This document shows, in pieces, positions 1 through 10,542 of a DNA stretch of 64,000 nucleotides. A program made the translations under genes and the position numbers. The notes beneath the pieces were generated by a model. The model was not told the origin of the DNA. It saw nothing but the letters and a program-made list of their open reading frames with translations, and did not search any database. The stretch covers positions 29,858,001-29,922,000 of the forward strand of contig OX621254.1 in NCBI GenBank assembly GCA_951640165.1, in the 5' to 3' direction. The DNA is from Pseudoips prasinana (Eukaryota; Arthropoda; Insecta; Lepidoptera; Nolidae). Position 1 is the stretch's first letter. Every line of letters begins with the position of its first letter.

Positions 1-544
1 AATCAGTAGGACAAATCAGTCTAGAGCACGGACTTGATAAGCAATTAAATCCCTTTACCACCAAAAAGGTTTAATTTCTTATTGACCAATATGTAAACTG
101 AGTTCAACAAGCTTTCCCATTTCTGTCACAAATATACATTTTGTGAACGAAAAAAAGACGCTAATTATCCAGACTTGGCCTTCTTTTTCACATTTATGGA
201 TGCACTTATGCACGTCGTTATAATTTACAGCAAACATTTAATTGACATCCATAAAAAGTACATCCAGACTCAGAACAACTAATTATGGGTGACACAAATA
301 GTAATCCTTTGCCGGCATCGAACTGCCACGCTGGATGGCAATGCCGACAGCTTTGACAAATATAAAGGCCACCTTTCTAGTCATTAGAAAGGTCAAATAT
401 TAATTAAGACGCCTGCATTTGGACCCCATGGACCAAACGTTTCAACCCCAAACAGCTCAAATAATAGAGCTTTTAGCTCTAATTACAGCATCCTAGGTTT
501 GTGTTTTTGTTCAGTTTAAGAGCGCCCACCGATGCAGCAAATAG
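1..544. other. unassigned AT-rich sequence
   Basis: I see no coding potential, repeat family or RNA gene here. A short inverted motif (CTTTCTAGTCATTAGAAAG) lies near 376. Confidence 0.5.
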
Positions 545-683
545 TACAGACGCCAGCACATCAAGCAAATCAAATCTATCAAATTTCCCCAATTGAAAGT
601 GAACCTTCTGTTCATGTGATAAAGTTGAAAATCTATAAAATAAATTTGACATATTGGGGTAGATGGATGTGCTGGCGTCTGTA
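545..683. mobile_element. MITE-1 copy 1 (TA-flanked TIR element)
   Basis: A 139-bp element with inverted ends TACAGACGCCAGCACATC and GATGTGCTGGCGTCTGTA. TA sits at both outer edges, as expected for a Tc1/mariner-type target duplication. The inside has no ORF and is itself partly self-complementary, so it is non-autonomous. Four more copies occur in the window, and one has an empty-site counterpart. Confidence 0.88.
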
Positions 684-925
684 CGTTCTTTGTCAATTCA
701 ATGACAAATGATAAAATGATATTTTTATATTAATTAAAACATATTAACATTTAAAATGAAACTAATTGCAATGGAAATACTTTATGTAGCCTATCATTTT
801 TATGCATTACACTATTTACTGACATATTTTAATTAATTACTTTATAATTAGTAAGCGATAAAAATGATTAAAACGGTGTAAACGACTTCGTGACCGGGGA
901 ATGAACTTGGTGTAGGTCGGGTAAG

Positions 926-1302
926 GTTAGAAGGAGGATCGGGAGCGAGCCGATCCCGCTCGTAGATAGAGGAGGCATCGGGGCCCGGCGGCAGACTCAG
1001 GCGGTAGCTCAAATCCCCTCGCAGCTGCGATGGCAGTATGAGAAGTGTCTTTCAGTGTCTCTATTGTTTGTTGCGGGAGCGACCTATACTCTGCCCAGCA
1101 TACACTGGAGGAGTGCCGCCCTGGGAGGCCATGAGGAGAGTCCTAGTCGCTGAGATTGGACGGGATCTTTCGTCGCCAGCATTCGTGTATGTGATACTGA
1201 TAGACGACTCCACCACATGGGACGCCGAGGTCTCCTTCTGTGAGGCAGTCATACTCCAGAAAGAAGTTGAGCTGGATCGGGAGCGAGCCGATCCCGCTCG
1301 CT
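926..1302 (+). pseudogene. R1-type LINE ORF2 C-terminus, partly duplicated
   Basis: The frame from about 1060 reads CPAYTGGVPPWEAMRRVLV, then EIGRDLS and later SFCEAVILQKE with RERADPAR at the end. This pattern (CPAW..R..L...IG.DLS..., then SFCE.V...KE) is the C-terminus of R1-clade non-LTR retrotransposons. The terminal block GGATCGGGAGCGAGCCGATC appears twice, near 934 and 1275, so two copies of the 3' end lie in tandem. The second copy is broken after 1302 by another LINE tail and resumes at 1602. No upstream RT domain is present. It is a dead 5'-truncated fragment. Confidence 0.65.
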
Positions 1303-1601
1303 ATCCTAAGACATTAATTATTCCTAGAATGAGAACGGAACTTCATAGACGAAGCTGTTATCCAATTCCTGACCAAATTAAGGTTCTTCCAATGGGTCGA
1401 TTCAAAAAAACTTTACGTAATTGGTTATTTGAGAATTCCTTCTATACTGTCAAGGAATTCCTGCAGGCCAAATAATTGTCTTCACAAATTTTCATGTCAT
1501 TATTATATGATTAGATATGTTAAGCTACTATTGTGCTTTCAATGTAAGACTTTTTTAAAACCATATTTACTTGCAAATAAATCTTTGTCTTTGACTTTGA
1601 C
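1303..1601 (+). mobile_element. 5'-truncated LINE-L-type 3' end inserted in the R1 remnant
   Basis: Codons 1304-1475 encode the tail of a CR1/jockey-like ORF2 (FKKTLRNWLFENSFYTVKEF, then a stop). The same kind of ending (FK..LK..L....YYS..EF) occurs at 43 kb and 57 kb. A 3' UTR follows with AATAAA at 1576-1581 and a terminal short repeat TTTGACTTTGAC. The flanking R1 sequence is interrupted exactly between CGCTCG and AGACGAAG, which marks a nested insertion. No clear TSD was found. Confidence 0.65.
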
Positions 1602-1900
1602 AGACGAAGAAGGCGTTGGAGCGGGCGGCAGTCAGTAGCCCAACGCCCTTTCGAGCTGCGGTGGCGGAATATAGCAAGCTCCGGGAAAACTGCCGAACTG
1701 ACAGGTGTTGGCAATTGAAGAGGAAAACCAGAGCCCTCCCAGGGTAGGTACGTAAGGGAGCAGCCCCTTTCCATGTCTCAAAAGATCGCGACACGGCATC
1801 GCAATAGCAAACCCGCGTGTAGGACGCGAGTCGTGATTCGCTAAAAGAAGTCCACGGGAAGTTTGGTCTCCAACTCACCTGCAGATACATTTTGTAGGTG
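1602..1900 (+). repeat. R1-type LINE 3' UTR, continuation
   Basis: GC-rich sequence that resumes the R1 fragment after the nested LINE. Its GCGGGCGGCAGTCAGTAGC block parallels the piece near 980-1000 in the first copy. Two ORFs on the minus strand here (1520-1774 and 1567-1908) have no family resemblance and are treated as chance frames. The right edge is approximate. Confidence 0.45.
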
Positions 1901-3107
1901 GCAAGCATTGTGATTCTCCCAGCCTTAAAAAGAAGTAGTAAGGTTAAGTTAGGTATTGGCCCAGCATGAGGTTTGACGTTTTCGAAAAGCTTCCTTGTGT
2001 GCCTGACTTGTGTGACTATTAATCAATGAATACCAAATTTAATAACATTTTATTTCTTTGTTACATAGTTCTTATGAAAAGGACAACGGACAGGCAACAC
2101 TGGTTGTGTCAATTAAAGTTTTGGCGCGAATATAATGACAATAATGCCCTGTTGTTTCATACGAGCTATTTTATTAAGAGGTGTACCTAATTTCACAACA
2201 AAATCACAAAGTTTTAAATACATGTTACTTTCAGCAATTATTTCTGCACTAAGCACGCAGGCTTGTCTTGCAGTAACCAAATATTTTACATTAATAAATA
2301 ATTAGGTACATACACTTAAATGACTAGTTACAAACAAGATAAAAGTAGAAAAAATAATAAGAAACAATAAAACAGAATATAGTACCTTCTTGAAAAAAAC
2401 ATTAGTTATTAATCTAGAATGTTTTCACTGACTCATCACACAACGGAGGTGAGCAAAGGCCTTCCAGCAAATAACGAACAAACTAAGTAACTCCCGTCAA
2501 AGGCCATTTCGTCATCGGCATCGGGGCGATTACTGCCGTGGCGATGTAGTAGGCTTGCAACACCAAATATACCAAAGTTGTAGAATCAATCAAATGTTTT
2601 TCCATAAATGACAGTATCACAAATAAAAACTAATCACATATTTCATTACTAAACAGTGTAATGTTCTACAATAACAACGCCATCTGTGTAGTTTTTCCTG
2701 AACTACACCATCATATGCCTGTTAAAGTGGTTCCGGAAAATGTTCATAGATAGCGCTGTTATCAAAATGAGTGAGCTGGACTACAAAGCCCTTCTTTAAC
2801 TCGCCAAGTTCTATACAAGATGGCGGTAGTGTTGCCAACATAACAAGTTAGACTTCATGACTTCATTATGTCGTTTTATTCGTTTCCATTATTTTTTATA
2901 AGCTTTTATTCCGCATTTACTTTTACATCGTTCCCGAGCCATGATTGTGTTTTTGTTAAAATACCTGTTTAAGGAAAACCTCGTTATATTTTTATGAATA
3001 ATGAACGTCTATAAGGTTTTTAGATTAGCTGAGCCTTTTTAGCTGGAAGTCTATTAATGATTTTAATATTAGATAATAAGATTTCATTTTCCTTGTCTTT
3101 ATCCCTT
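1901..3107. other. unassigned sequence
   Basis: About 1.2 kb of AT-rich DNA with no repeat family, ORF or RNA I can name. It may be ancient intron or intergenic DNA. Confidence 0.45.
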
Positions 3108-3400
3108 GACTAGCCTGTTCAGTGGTTAGCGACCCTGTCAGTCAGGGTCACCAACCACTGAACCAAAGGCTTGGCTTAGCAAAGCCAGAGGTCATAGGTT
3201 TGATCCCAACCGGAATTTCTTAGTGTGATGATTACGATTATTTGTTCCGTGTCTAGGTGTAATTTATCTATAATCGGCGTGTATTTAGAAATATAAAGTA
3301 TGTTTATCAGTTGTATGTCTGCCATTGTACACAGGCTCTACCTAGTCTGGGATCGGATAACAATGTGTTTGTTATCCCAAAATATTTATTTATTACTATC
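3108..3400 (+). mobile_element. SINE-E copy with inverted duplication in its head
   Basis: A tRNA-like head (GTGGTTAGCGACCCTG as box A region, GGTTTGATCCC as box B) is followed by GATTATTTGTTCCGTGTCT and the body shared with other copies (GGCTCTACCTAGTCTGGGAT). The head carries an inverted duplication: arms 3118-3137 and 3143-3162 with a 5-nt loop and two mismatches. Confidence 0.75.
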
Positions 3401-4019
3401 TAGCAGCCGTGTAGTTTCCAGCCCAGATGGAATAATAGGACCACACCATATCATTCTGTGAGGATCGTAAGAAGCAACTAAGGTCCCAAGTTGTTGGATA
3501 GTAGCGCTATATCTATTGATATTAGAAATACAGAAGAAATACACGTATGAAGAAATACACGTATTCAACACGAACTCACAAGAAAGTAGTGTACAAGGTA
3601 TCAGCATAATACGAACACAAAAAATAATAAACATTAAAAAAACAACAAAATAAAGATTGTACATATGTGCTCCTGTATGTGCCCTCGAAAGGTCACCATC
3701 TCAGCAAAAGCTAGGTGAGGTGCACCTAGCACTGGTTTTCAGTTGGCAACCCTGTGAGGGACTCACGGTCCCTCACACATACATGAGTAGGTACATGTAT
3801 GATTACAGTGACATAGATATTTGTGTACGATAAATTATGTAATCCAATAAACTGGATAGAAAATAACAAAAAAAAAATTATTACAGAAGATGTTACAAGT
3901 CTCAAGTAGTTACAGATAATGTCATAAAAAATAAAAATTACGTAAGTATACAAAAACTAAGGACATAAATAATACCAAATAAAACAATAAAATAAAAAAG
4001 AATAATATTTTTTTTTTCT
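3401..4019. other. unassigned sequence with a short tandem duplication
   Basis: GAAGAAATACACGTAT is repeated in tandem near 3533-3563, and a palindromic CTAGGTGAGGTGCACCTAG lies near 3711. Two minus-strand ORFs (3386-3664 and 3726-3953) are hydrophobic low-information frames and are not called as genes. Confidence 0.4.
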
Positions 4020-4027
4020 CACAATAG

Positions 4028-4080
4028 GTTAAGTCTCAGTCTCAACGGAGACTATCCATCTGCGCGAGACTATTATATAA
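4028..4080 (-). mobile_element. SINE-C 3' fragment
   Basis: Matches in reverse the SINE-C segment that reads CGCGCAGATGG...GAGACTGGCC at 20152 and 44363. It is only about 50 bp and diverged. Confidence 0.45.
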
Positions 4081-4205
4081 GTGTGTACGAAAGCAAGGAC
4101 ACTTTCTATTTCATCAGCAGTTTTTTCAAATAATCCGATAGGATAACGAACTACACAGGAGAAAGGTCAGGTACAGGACAGACGGCTTTACTAAGAAAAG
4201 TTAGT

Positions 4206-4474
4206 AAAATAAATAAATAAAAAAGGTTTTTATTCACGTAGACTTAAAAAGCGCGTAAATAGTCAGAACATGTTTGTAGTAATATAGTTGTATACATTAT
4301 TATTTCTAGTAACATAGATATTTAGGTACATATTGTATGAAAACATTTATAAAATTTATTTTATTATAGCAATGATATTTAGCTAGCTCGAATCAAGTTA
4401 TTGTCAAGAAATTATGTTTAATTATCTAGTTTAAGTCTAATATTTCTACTACATATTGTCAATGGTTCTGTGAC
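4206..4474 (-). mobile_element. LINE-U 3' UTR
   Basis: Reverse-strand copy of the repeat seen at 5364-5662, 10680-10948, 17091-17335 and 56200-56490. Read on the minus strand it ends ACGTGAATAAAAACC followed by a short TTTTATTTA-type tail, which is a LINE 3' end with its polyadenylation signal. No coding part remains. Confidence 0.7.
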
Positions 4475-4560
4475 AGAAAAATCTCAAAATCACTTTTTAA
4501 ATCGACCCGGGATTTAAACCCAGGACCACATTGTCCGCGGTTGAATACTACCGCTACCCA
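4475..4560 (-). mobile_element. SINE-C head fragment
   Basis: Read in reverse it gives a tRNA-like head with CCTGGGTTTAAATCCCGGG as box B region and GGTAGCGGTAGTATTC upstream. The body is missing. A CACACATACA-rich run follows at 4560-4590. Confidence 0.55.
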
Positions 4561-4620
4561 CACACACATACATACATCTATACACATTACTCAACAGACT
4601 TTTGCTAATATTAAACTTTT

Positions 4621-4735
4621 TATGACATAGGGCGACAAACGAGCAAATGGGTCACCTGATGGTAAGTGATCACCGCCGCCCATGGACACGCGCAACACCA
4701 GAGGAGGCAACGTGCCGGCCTTTAAAAATACTATT
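4621..4735 (-). mobile_element. LINE-M 3' end
   Basis: The block GGTAAGTGATCACCGCC and flanks match the reverse of the LINE-M 3' end found attached to coding sequence at 28456-28810 and 31800-32105. This copy stops at a simple A+T run. Confidence 0.7.
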
Positions 4736-4845
4736 TATTTAGCCCTTAAAGGCCTGAGACTCAGTTATTAAAAATAAAGTTACCATAGAGAATTCATTGT
4801 CATCCTGACAGCATCTTTGTTACAAATATTGTACAGAGAAGTAAA

Positions 4846-5116
4846 TCTTCTATATATATAAAAATCAATGCCACTTTTCGTTGTAATGTTATAACTCAAC
4901 AACGCCTCTACCGATTTGGCTAATTTTGGTATTGAATTATTCGTGGAAGTCCAGGGAAGGTTTGTACGTAGTGAAAATTTAAAAAAGTCTTGAAAAAGTG
5001 TAAAATCAACATCTTTTAACAATTTTAAAATATTTTTTTGTTTGAATAAATGAACTTAATAATCATTTTTTTATTACTATGCCTTATACGTTACGAAGCA
5101 CGTACCGGGCCACTAG
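4846..5116 (+). mobile_element. Heli-D, Helitron-like non-autonomous repeat
   Basis: The element begins TCTTCTATATATATAAAAA after an A and ends CCGGGCCACTAG followed by T. That fits the A|TC...CTAG|T rule of Helitrons. It has no ORF of note and no TSD. The exact 5' base (4846 or 4849) is uncertain. Confidence 0.5.
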
Positions 5117-5254
5117 TATAATATAGAGAGAGATACATGAAGCTCAATCTACCCATGATATTGATCACCTGTGTATCGAAGTTACCCAAATGCGCAAAGA
5201 AATGTACTCCCTCTATAAGTCATGGAGCTCTAATCATGTAGTGTCATCAATCAT

Positions 5255-5662
5255 GGTAGTAGATGAACCCACTGAGTTTGTTTCGCTGGGTCTTCTCAGT
5301 TGGGGCGCATTGGATCCGGTGGTAGCATTAAAGCGCGACCGTCGTTATTAACACAAGGTCCGTCATAATAATAATACCTTAATATAGACATAACCATTGA
5401 CAATATGTAGTAAAAGTAAAAATATTAGACTTAAACTGGATAATTAAACGTAATCTCTTGACAATAACTTGATAAGAGCTAAATATCATTGCTATAATAA
5501 AATTAATTTTATAAAGGTTTACATACAATGTGTACCTAAATATCTATGTTACTAGAAATAATAATGTATACAACTATATTACTACGAACATTTTCTGATT
5601 ATTTACAAGCGCTTTTTTAAAGTCTACGTGAGTAAAAACCGTTTTTATTTATTTATTTATGT
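5255..5662 (+). mobile_element. LINE-U 3' end, plus copy
   Basis: A ~400-bp block starting GGTAGTAGATGAACCCACTG is shared with 10543-10948 in the same orientation. It includes GGTCCGTCATAATAA and ends ACGTGAGTAAAAACCG plus a TTTATTTA tail. It forms an inverted pair with the copy at 4206-4474. Confidence 0.7.
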
Positions 5663-5724
5663 AGATGAGGTGTAGCATCCAAGAAGTGAAGTGAAGAAGA
5701 AGTGTTTAAAACGTCTATGGTGTT

Positions 5725-5843
5725 TCACAGCTCCTCCCCCGTATGTAAGCGTGATAATATGTAGCCTATATGTTGACCCGACCTCTTAGTAATATTCATA
5801 CACAATTTGAAGTAAATCCATGCAGTACTTTTTGGTATACAGG
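5725..5843 (-). mobile_element. Heli-A fragment
   Basis: Minus-strand piece holding the reverse of the Heli-A 3' portion (CACAGCTCCTCCCCCGTA, then GTAGCCTATATGTTGACCCG). Both termini are lost. Confidence 0.7.
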
Positions 5844-5904
5844 AGCTACACAAAAGTCCCCTCAATTCCTCCGCCTGAAGACAAATGTAGCGCCCGGCCG
5901 GTGC

Positions 5905-6620
5905 AGTGTTGTAGCCGTCCTCCGTCCGCCTTTAAAATAGTCAGCAAACTATACTGTACTATTACTGTAGCTGACCCTTCCCCCCATCCCGATGAGCTCT
6001 GGCGACCTTATTCACACGCAGAAACACAACATTAATGTTATTATTAAGGAATGTGTGTGACTGCACGTGTGGCGCAGTCTCTAAGACAGTCGCCTCGCCG
6101 CTTCGTGACGCGGGTTCGAGTCCCGCGCCCGACAACTATTTGTGTTACCCTGGATGTAATTTATTTATTTATTTTTTTATATCAGAGGGCGACAAACGAG
6201 CAAGTGGGTCACCTGATGGTAAGTGATCACCGCCGCCCATAGACACTCGCAACACCAGAGGTGTCGCGGGTGCGTTGCCGGCCTTTAACAGTCAGCACAC
6301 AAGTGTTGCTGACCTTTCCCCCCACCCCAATGAGCTCTGGCGACTTTACTCACACTCGGAAACACAACATTAAAATTATTAATGTTATTATTAAGGAATG
6401 TCTTCTGTAAGGTGGAGGTACTTCCCCAGTCGGGCTGCTCTTTGAGCGAATAAACGCTATGCCCTACCTCTCTTACTTTTTTTTTATTGTGTAATTTATT
6501 TAGATTCCTTAATGCGGGCGTTTTCATATTAAAAAAAAATGTCTTCTGTAAGGCGGAGGTACTTCCCCAGTCGGGCTGCTCTTTGAGCGAATGAACGCGG
6601 TGCACTACCTCTCTTAAAGA
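5905..6620 (-). mobile_element. LINE-M 3' UTR pieces, split by a SINE head and partly duplicated
   Basis: Three pieces of the same minus-strand UTR: 5905-6055, 6176-6480 and 6538-6620. The block AATGTCTTCTGTAAGG to CTACCTCTCTTA occurs twice (about 6396-6475 and 6538-6618), giving an ~80-bp direct duplication with an A-rich spacer. The overlapping ORFs follow repeat sequence in unconstrained frames. Confidence 0.65.
6058..6170 (+). mobile_element. SINE-D head inserted in LINE-M
   Basis: tRNA-like sequence GTGGCGCAGTCTCTAAGACA (box A) with GCGGGTTCGAGTCCCGCGCC (box B), followed by ACTATTTGTG and a TTTATTTA run. Similar heads are at 18688, 51425 and 55497. It is a SINE rather than a tRNA gene because the body follows directly and no clean cloverleaf forms. 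Confidence 0.6.
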
Positions 6621-6929
6621 AAAACAAAAGACTACATCAATCAAACTCACAGACAGTTATTAATGTAAGTTATACTAGAACTCTTATTTAAAGAGAAATC
6701 CACGAAAAGAGCCGCGCTAAGACAAACACATTAGTATTCAACAGGGTTGGAATTCCTCTCCAAGATATTAAAACGAAAATATTTGCATTTTATATCTACG
6801 ATGATCCTCGGTCTAGACGTATTATGCAATATGTATTAAATATATCAACTTATCTTATATATTATACTGCAATACCACGTGAATAAAAAAGTTTGTCACC
6901 GTCAATACAATCTTAATTTTATCCTCAGC

Positions 6930-7012
6930 ATCGTCAACATCATCATAAAAGCAGTACGAAGTCCACTGCTGGACAAAAGCCTCCCACAAGAATCATTTTG
7001 GGAGAGGTATTC
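6930..7012 (-). mobile_element. RTE-type 3' tail fragment
   Basis: Starts with a CATCATCAT run and contains GTCCACTGCTGGACAAA, the reverse of the RTE/RTE-SINE 3' end. The trailing GCCTCCCACAAGAATC is diverged. MITE-1 copy 2 follows directly. Confidence 0.6.
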
Positions 7013-7019
7013 CACAATG

Positions 7020-7158
7020 TACAGACGCCAGCACATCAAGCTGCCCCAATCTGTCAAATTTCCCCAATTGAAAGTGAACCTTATGCTTTTGTGATAAAGT
7101 GGAAAATCTATAACAGAAATTTGATAGATTGGGGTAGCTGGATGTGCTGGCGTCTGTA
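7020..7158. mobile_element. MITE-1 copy 2
   Basis: The same termini as copy 1 with TA at both edges, 139 bp. The interior retains the TTTCCCCAATTGAAAGTGAA block. No ORF. Confidence 0.88.
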
Positions 7159-7261
7159 CTTTTACTATTATATTAATTTGTACAGAGTGTATTGAAGGAA
7201 AAGCTAAATCTGAGAGAATCGCTTTTGAATAGTAGTCTTTTGTCCCCGGTTAGAATGCTAC

Positions 7262-7760
7262 AATAGTCAACCTTTTTAGGGTTCCGTAGCCAAATGGTAA
7301 AAAACGGAACCCTTATAGATTCGTCATGTCTGTCTGTCCGTCCGTATGTCGCAGCTACTTTTTTCCGAAACTATAAGAGCTGTACTATTGAAACTTGCTA
7401 AGTAGATGTAATCTGTGAACCGCATTAAGATTTTCACACAAAAATAGAAAATGAACAATAATTTTGGGGGTTACCCTTACATAGAACTGAAAATCAATTT
7501 TTTTTTCATCGATAAGTCTTCAAACATTATATTGAGGTTTCTAATATATTTTTTTTCTAAACTGAATAGTTTGCGCGAGAGACACTTCCAAAGTGGTAAA
7601 ATGAGTGTCCCCCCCCTGTAACTTCTAAAATAAGAGAATGATAAAACTAAAAAAAATATATGATGTACAATACCATGCAAACTAACAACGAAAATTAGTT
7701 GGAACGAGATCTAGTAAGTAGTTTTTTTAAAGCGTCATAAATAGTTAACCGTAATTTACC
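7262..7760 (+). repeat. conserved insect repeat with GGGTTCCGT hairpin
   Basis: A ~500-bp non-coding block beginning with a perfect inverted motif, GGGTTCCGT (7279-7287) against ACGGAACCC (7304-7312), then TGTCTGTCTGTCCGTCCG and GCGCGAGAGACACTTCCAAA. From memory this sequence recurs in many lepidopteran genomes at unusually high conservation. TAGTCAACC and TAGTTAACC sit near the two edges and might be a decayed target duplication. The minus ORF 7477-7680 is not convincing. Confidence 0.55.
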
Positions 7761-8033
7761 TTTATTTATACTTTATTGCACACAGAAATACATGTTTACA
7801 AAAAGATTAGATATATCATGTACACAAGCGAGCTTAACTCAACTATGAGTTCTCTTCCAGCAAACCTTTGTTAGAGTGAGAGCTTATATGTAATGGGTTA
7901 CAAACAGTGCACAACAATTTATACTATGAACTAAGGTAATGAAAATAATACAAAAATAAAAACAAAACAGAATCTACCAGTGGTAAATAAATATACACAT
8001 AAACCTGCTTACTAATATTACATACTAAGTTAC

Positions 8034-8640
8034 TTACGTAACTACATACCTAATTATATAACATATATACATAATAAACATATAATATATAAGTACATAA
8101 ATATTAGCTGCCTGCCTGCTTAATTGATTGAAGAAAGTGTTTTTTCTCTTAAATACGTCAACAGATGTTGTAGCGCGAATTGAATGTGGAAGAGCATTCC
8201 AAAAACGCACTGCCTGAACGGTAAATGAGCCGAAATACCGGCTTGAGGAGTGACAAGACATTCGAAGAAGAAGTGAAGTGGTTGTACGACAGATTTTTTC
8301 TCGCGGGACTAAATACTCAAAGCGTTCACGGAGATATGTGGGAGCATTGGAGTTATGAAGGATAGAATAGAGGAATGACAGAATATGACAATCTCGACGT
8401 CTCCGAATAGGTAGCCAATTCAAGTGCGACCGAAACTCTGACACGTGGTCATACTTTCGGAGGCCGTAAATGAATCGGATACATAAGTTCTGTAGACGTT
8501 CGAGCTTGTTGAGAAGTTCTTCATTTGCATTCAGGAAACAGACATCGGCATAGTCAAGAAGAGGAAGTAGAAGTGATTGAGCAAGGTAAATTTTAGTGCG
8601 AAAAGGCAGGAATTTCTGTAGGCGATTAGCGATTGGGCCA
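8034..8640 (-). pseudogene. CR1-like ORF2 C-terminal domain
   Basis: From about 8640 downward the frame reads KSFGPIANRLQKFLPF, later LLLPLLDYADVCF, then HLNWLPIRRRRDCH and FWNALPHSIR. The order HL.WLPI..RR......LY.I followed by FWN.LP is typical of the region after the RT in CR1/jockey-like ORF2. The deduced ORF ends near 8034. The residues just upstream, the normal end of the thumb, are missing, and a stop codon separates this from the RT block. Its function in active elements is uncertain. Confidence 0.75.
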
Positions 8641-8651
8641 AAGCTTTTCGC

Positions 8652-9368
8652 CTAATCGCTCATGTTACCAAGATCACTATTGATGGCAGCTACGGCTAAA
8701 CTAAAATCCTTCACTTTAAAGTGACGATAAAGCTGCAGGTCGTCTGCGTAAAGATGGTAATTAGAAGAGATAATTTTGGTAATAGCATTGATAAATACCG
8801 AGAAGAGAAGAGGAGAGAGTATGCCACCTTGAGGAACACCTGAAGCAAGATTACACCACTCGGAGGTAGCCTCGTCGTGACGCACCGACTGCGAGCGCCC
8901 TCGAAGATAAGAGTCAAACCACACAATTACTGAAGACGAGATATTTAGAGAGGACAGGATACCGAGAAGGATGTCAAAATCAACTGAATTAAAAGCGCTG
9001 CTGAAATCCAGTAACACCATAACCGTTAGTGATTTCCGCTCCATGGCCAATCGGATGTCATCTGTTATTTTGACCAGAGCTGTAGCAGTGCTATGGCCAG
9101 GGCGGAAGCCTGATTGGAAGGGATTCAGCAGGCCTTCGGAACAGAGATACCGAGAGAGTTGCTGGTTTACAACTCTTTCAAGGACTTTGGATAGGATAGG
9201 AAGGATAGAAATTGGTCGGTACTGGGATAAGGAAGAAGGATTGGCAGATTTAGGAAGCGGTAGAATGAGGGCCTTTTTCCAAATAGAAGGAAAGGAACTT
9301 GTCTCCAGGGAGAAGTTAATAAGGTGAGTTATGATAGGAGCAAGTTCCTCTAGGATAAGGGAGATCAT
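8652..9368 (-). pseudogene. CR1-like reverse transcriptase domain
   Basis: The 239-codon frame has the RT blocks in order: YRPISILPILSKVLERVV (block 2), GFRPGHSTATAL, VLLDFSSAFNSVDFDIL (block A, first catalytic Asp), SGVPQGGILSPLLF (block B) and YADDLQLY (block C, the two catalytic Asp). The preceding STKAVGFDG block lies upstream in a shifted frame. The enzyme would copy LINE RNA at a nicked target. The domain ends abruptly at NSDLGNMSD, where active elements continue into the thumb. The deletion and missing N-terminal link make it a pseudogene. Confidence 0.85.
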
Positions 9369-9686
9369 CTGTAGCTGGAGTCCGTCAAATCCTACAGCTT
9401 TGGTGGATATAGATCGGAAGGAAGTTTTTGATATCTCGCTCAGTAACTGCTGTAAAAGAGAAAGAAGTACAATCTGGCATTGAAAGATTAGAGAGGTTTC
9501 GATACCTCTCTAATTAATTGAGTTATGTATGTGGCGTCTTTTAGCATCTCGACACATACAACTGCAGCGATTTCGGAGCTTTTTATATACTTCCCAATTC
9601 TCATTCGAAGCAACCTTTATATATCGTCTTTTGGCCTTGTCGCGCTTAGACATAAGTTTTTTTATCATCATATCAACATCGGACAG

Positions 9687-10166
9687 TCATGGTGCAGGTA
9701 CATGTTTAACCTTCACTTTTTTAATCGGAGCATGGTAATTATATAAGTTTAAAATTAAGTGTGTAAATGTGGCAACTTTTGTGTCCAAGTCGTTACAGTT
9801 GTAAACAGGAGACCAGTCAATACTGCCCGCATCCTCCCTTAAACGGTCCAGGACAATATTTTTGAAGCTGCGTATAAAGAGAAATTGAGACTTACGTCGA
9901 GGGCAGCGAATTTTGTATGAAAGATATACAAGATCATGATAGGAAAAGGAAGCCGGCAACTGGCCATGAGAAGATACTTTAGATAGGTCGGATACAATTA
10001 TTAAATCTAAAAGAGAAGGAGAACTGTAAGGAGCATGATGCGTAGCTTCCAGTGGTAGAATGTGCATGTTGACCGAAGAAATCAGAGAAAGAAGCTTACG
10101 ACTCCGTGCATCATCCTTAAGTATACAGGTGTTAAAGTCTCCAAGGATTATTATGTTGGGGCGCAA
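9687..10166 (-). pseudogene. CR1-like APE endonuclease, C-terminal part
   Basis: The frame has IILGDFN near its start, which supplies the metal and phosphate-contact Asp/Asn of APE endonucleases. SLLDLIIVS follows (the Ser-x-x-Asp motif), then FSYHDLVYLSYK, where the usual SDH appears as YHD. The N-terminal half with the catalytic Glu is absent because the element is truncated at 10166. In an active LINE this domain nicks the target to prime reverse transcription. Between 9687 and 9369 the linker continues in shifted frames (KKLMSKRDKAKRRY). Confidence 0.75.
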
Positions 10167-10542
10167 GATTTTCCAGTTTTACCTTTCATTCAATCAACTG
10201 AAATACTTGTTGCTACGGCACTCTTCACGGGCGAGTCCGACTCACACTTGGCCGGATTTTTATTCTATCTCTGCCATAAACCACGAGCCGAAATATATCG
10301 GCCGAACGTGATTGTGTCTTTTCGCCACACCAAGATAAAAACTTGCAAAATTGTTGAATTCATTCGCTTGCTTCCCATCCCAAATGGGGAGCATATAAAC
10401 ACGAAGTGGAACACCTAAAGTTTACCTCAACATATTAGCATGTTTCTCATAGATTTTACAATTACTCTAATTGGACCAAATCCCGTGTTCATGCCCGCTT
10501 GAGTATGTTTCGCCGGACCGTCTCAACTGGGTCGTTGAAACC
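10167..10542. other. unassigned sequence
   Basis: No confident repeat or gene. Two overlapping plus-strand ORFs run in from the LINE and look like antisense shadows. Confidence 0.4.

Larger units (their letters stand above)
7762..10166 (-). mobile_element. CR1-like non-LTR retrotransposon, 5'-truncated and internally deleted
   Basis: A 2.4-kb minus-strand LINE. From high to low coordinates it holds the C-terminal half of an APE endonuclease, a linker, a reverse transcriptase, a C-terminal domain and a 3' UTR reaching the A/T-rich end near 7762. It starts inside the endonuclease at 10166, so it is 5'-truncated. Frameshifts and a deletion of the RT thumb region near 8650 make it inactive. The RT and C-terminal style point to the CR1/jockey side of LINEs. 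No TSD was identified. Confidence 0.8.

Noticed and set aside
4560..4590. CRISPR-like or tandem array
   Set aside because: It is a short CACA/TACA simple run. No spaced direct-repeat array exists in the window.
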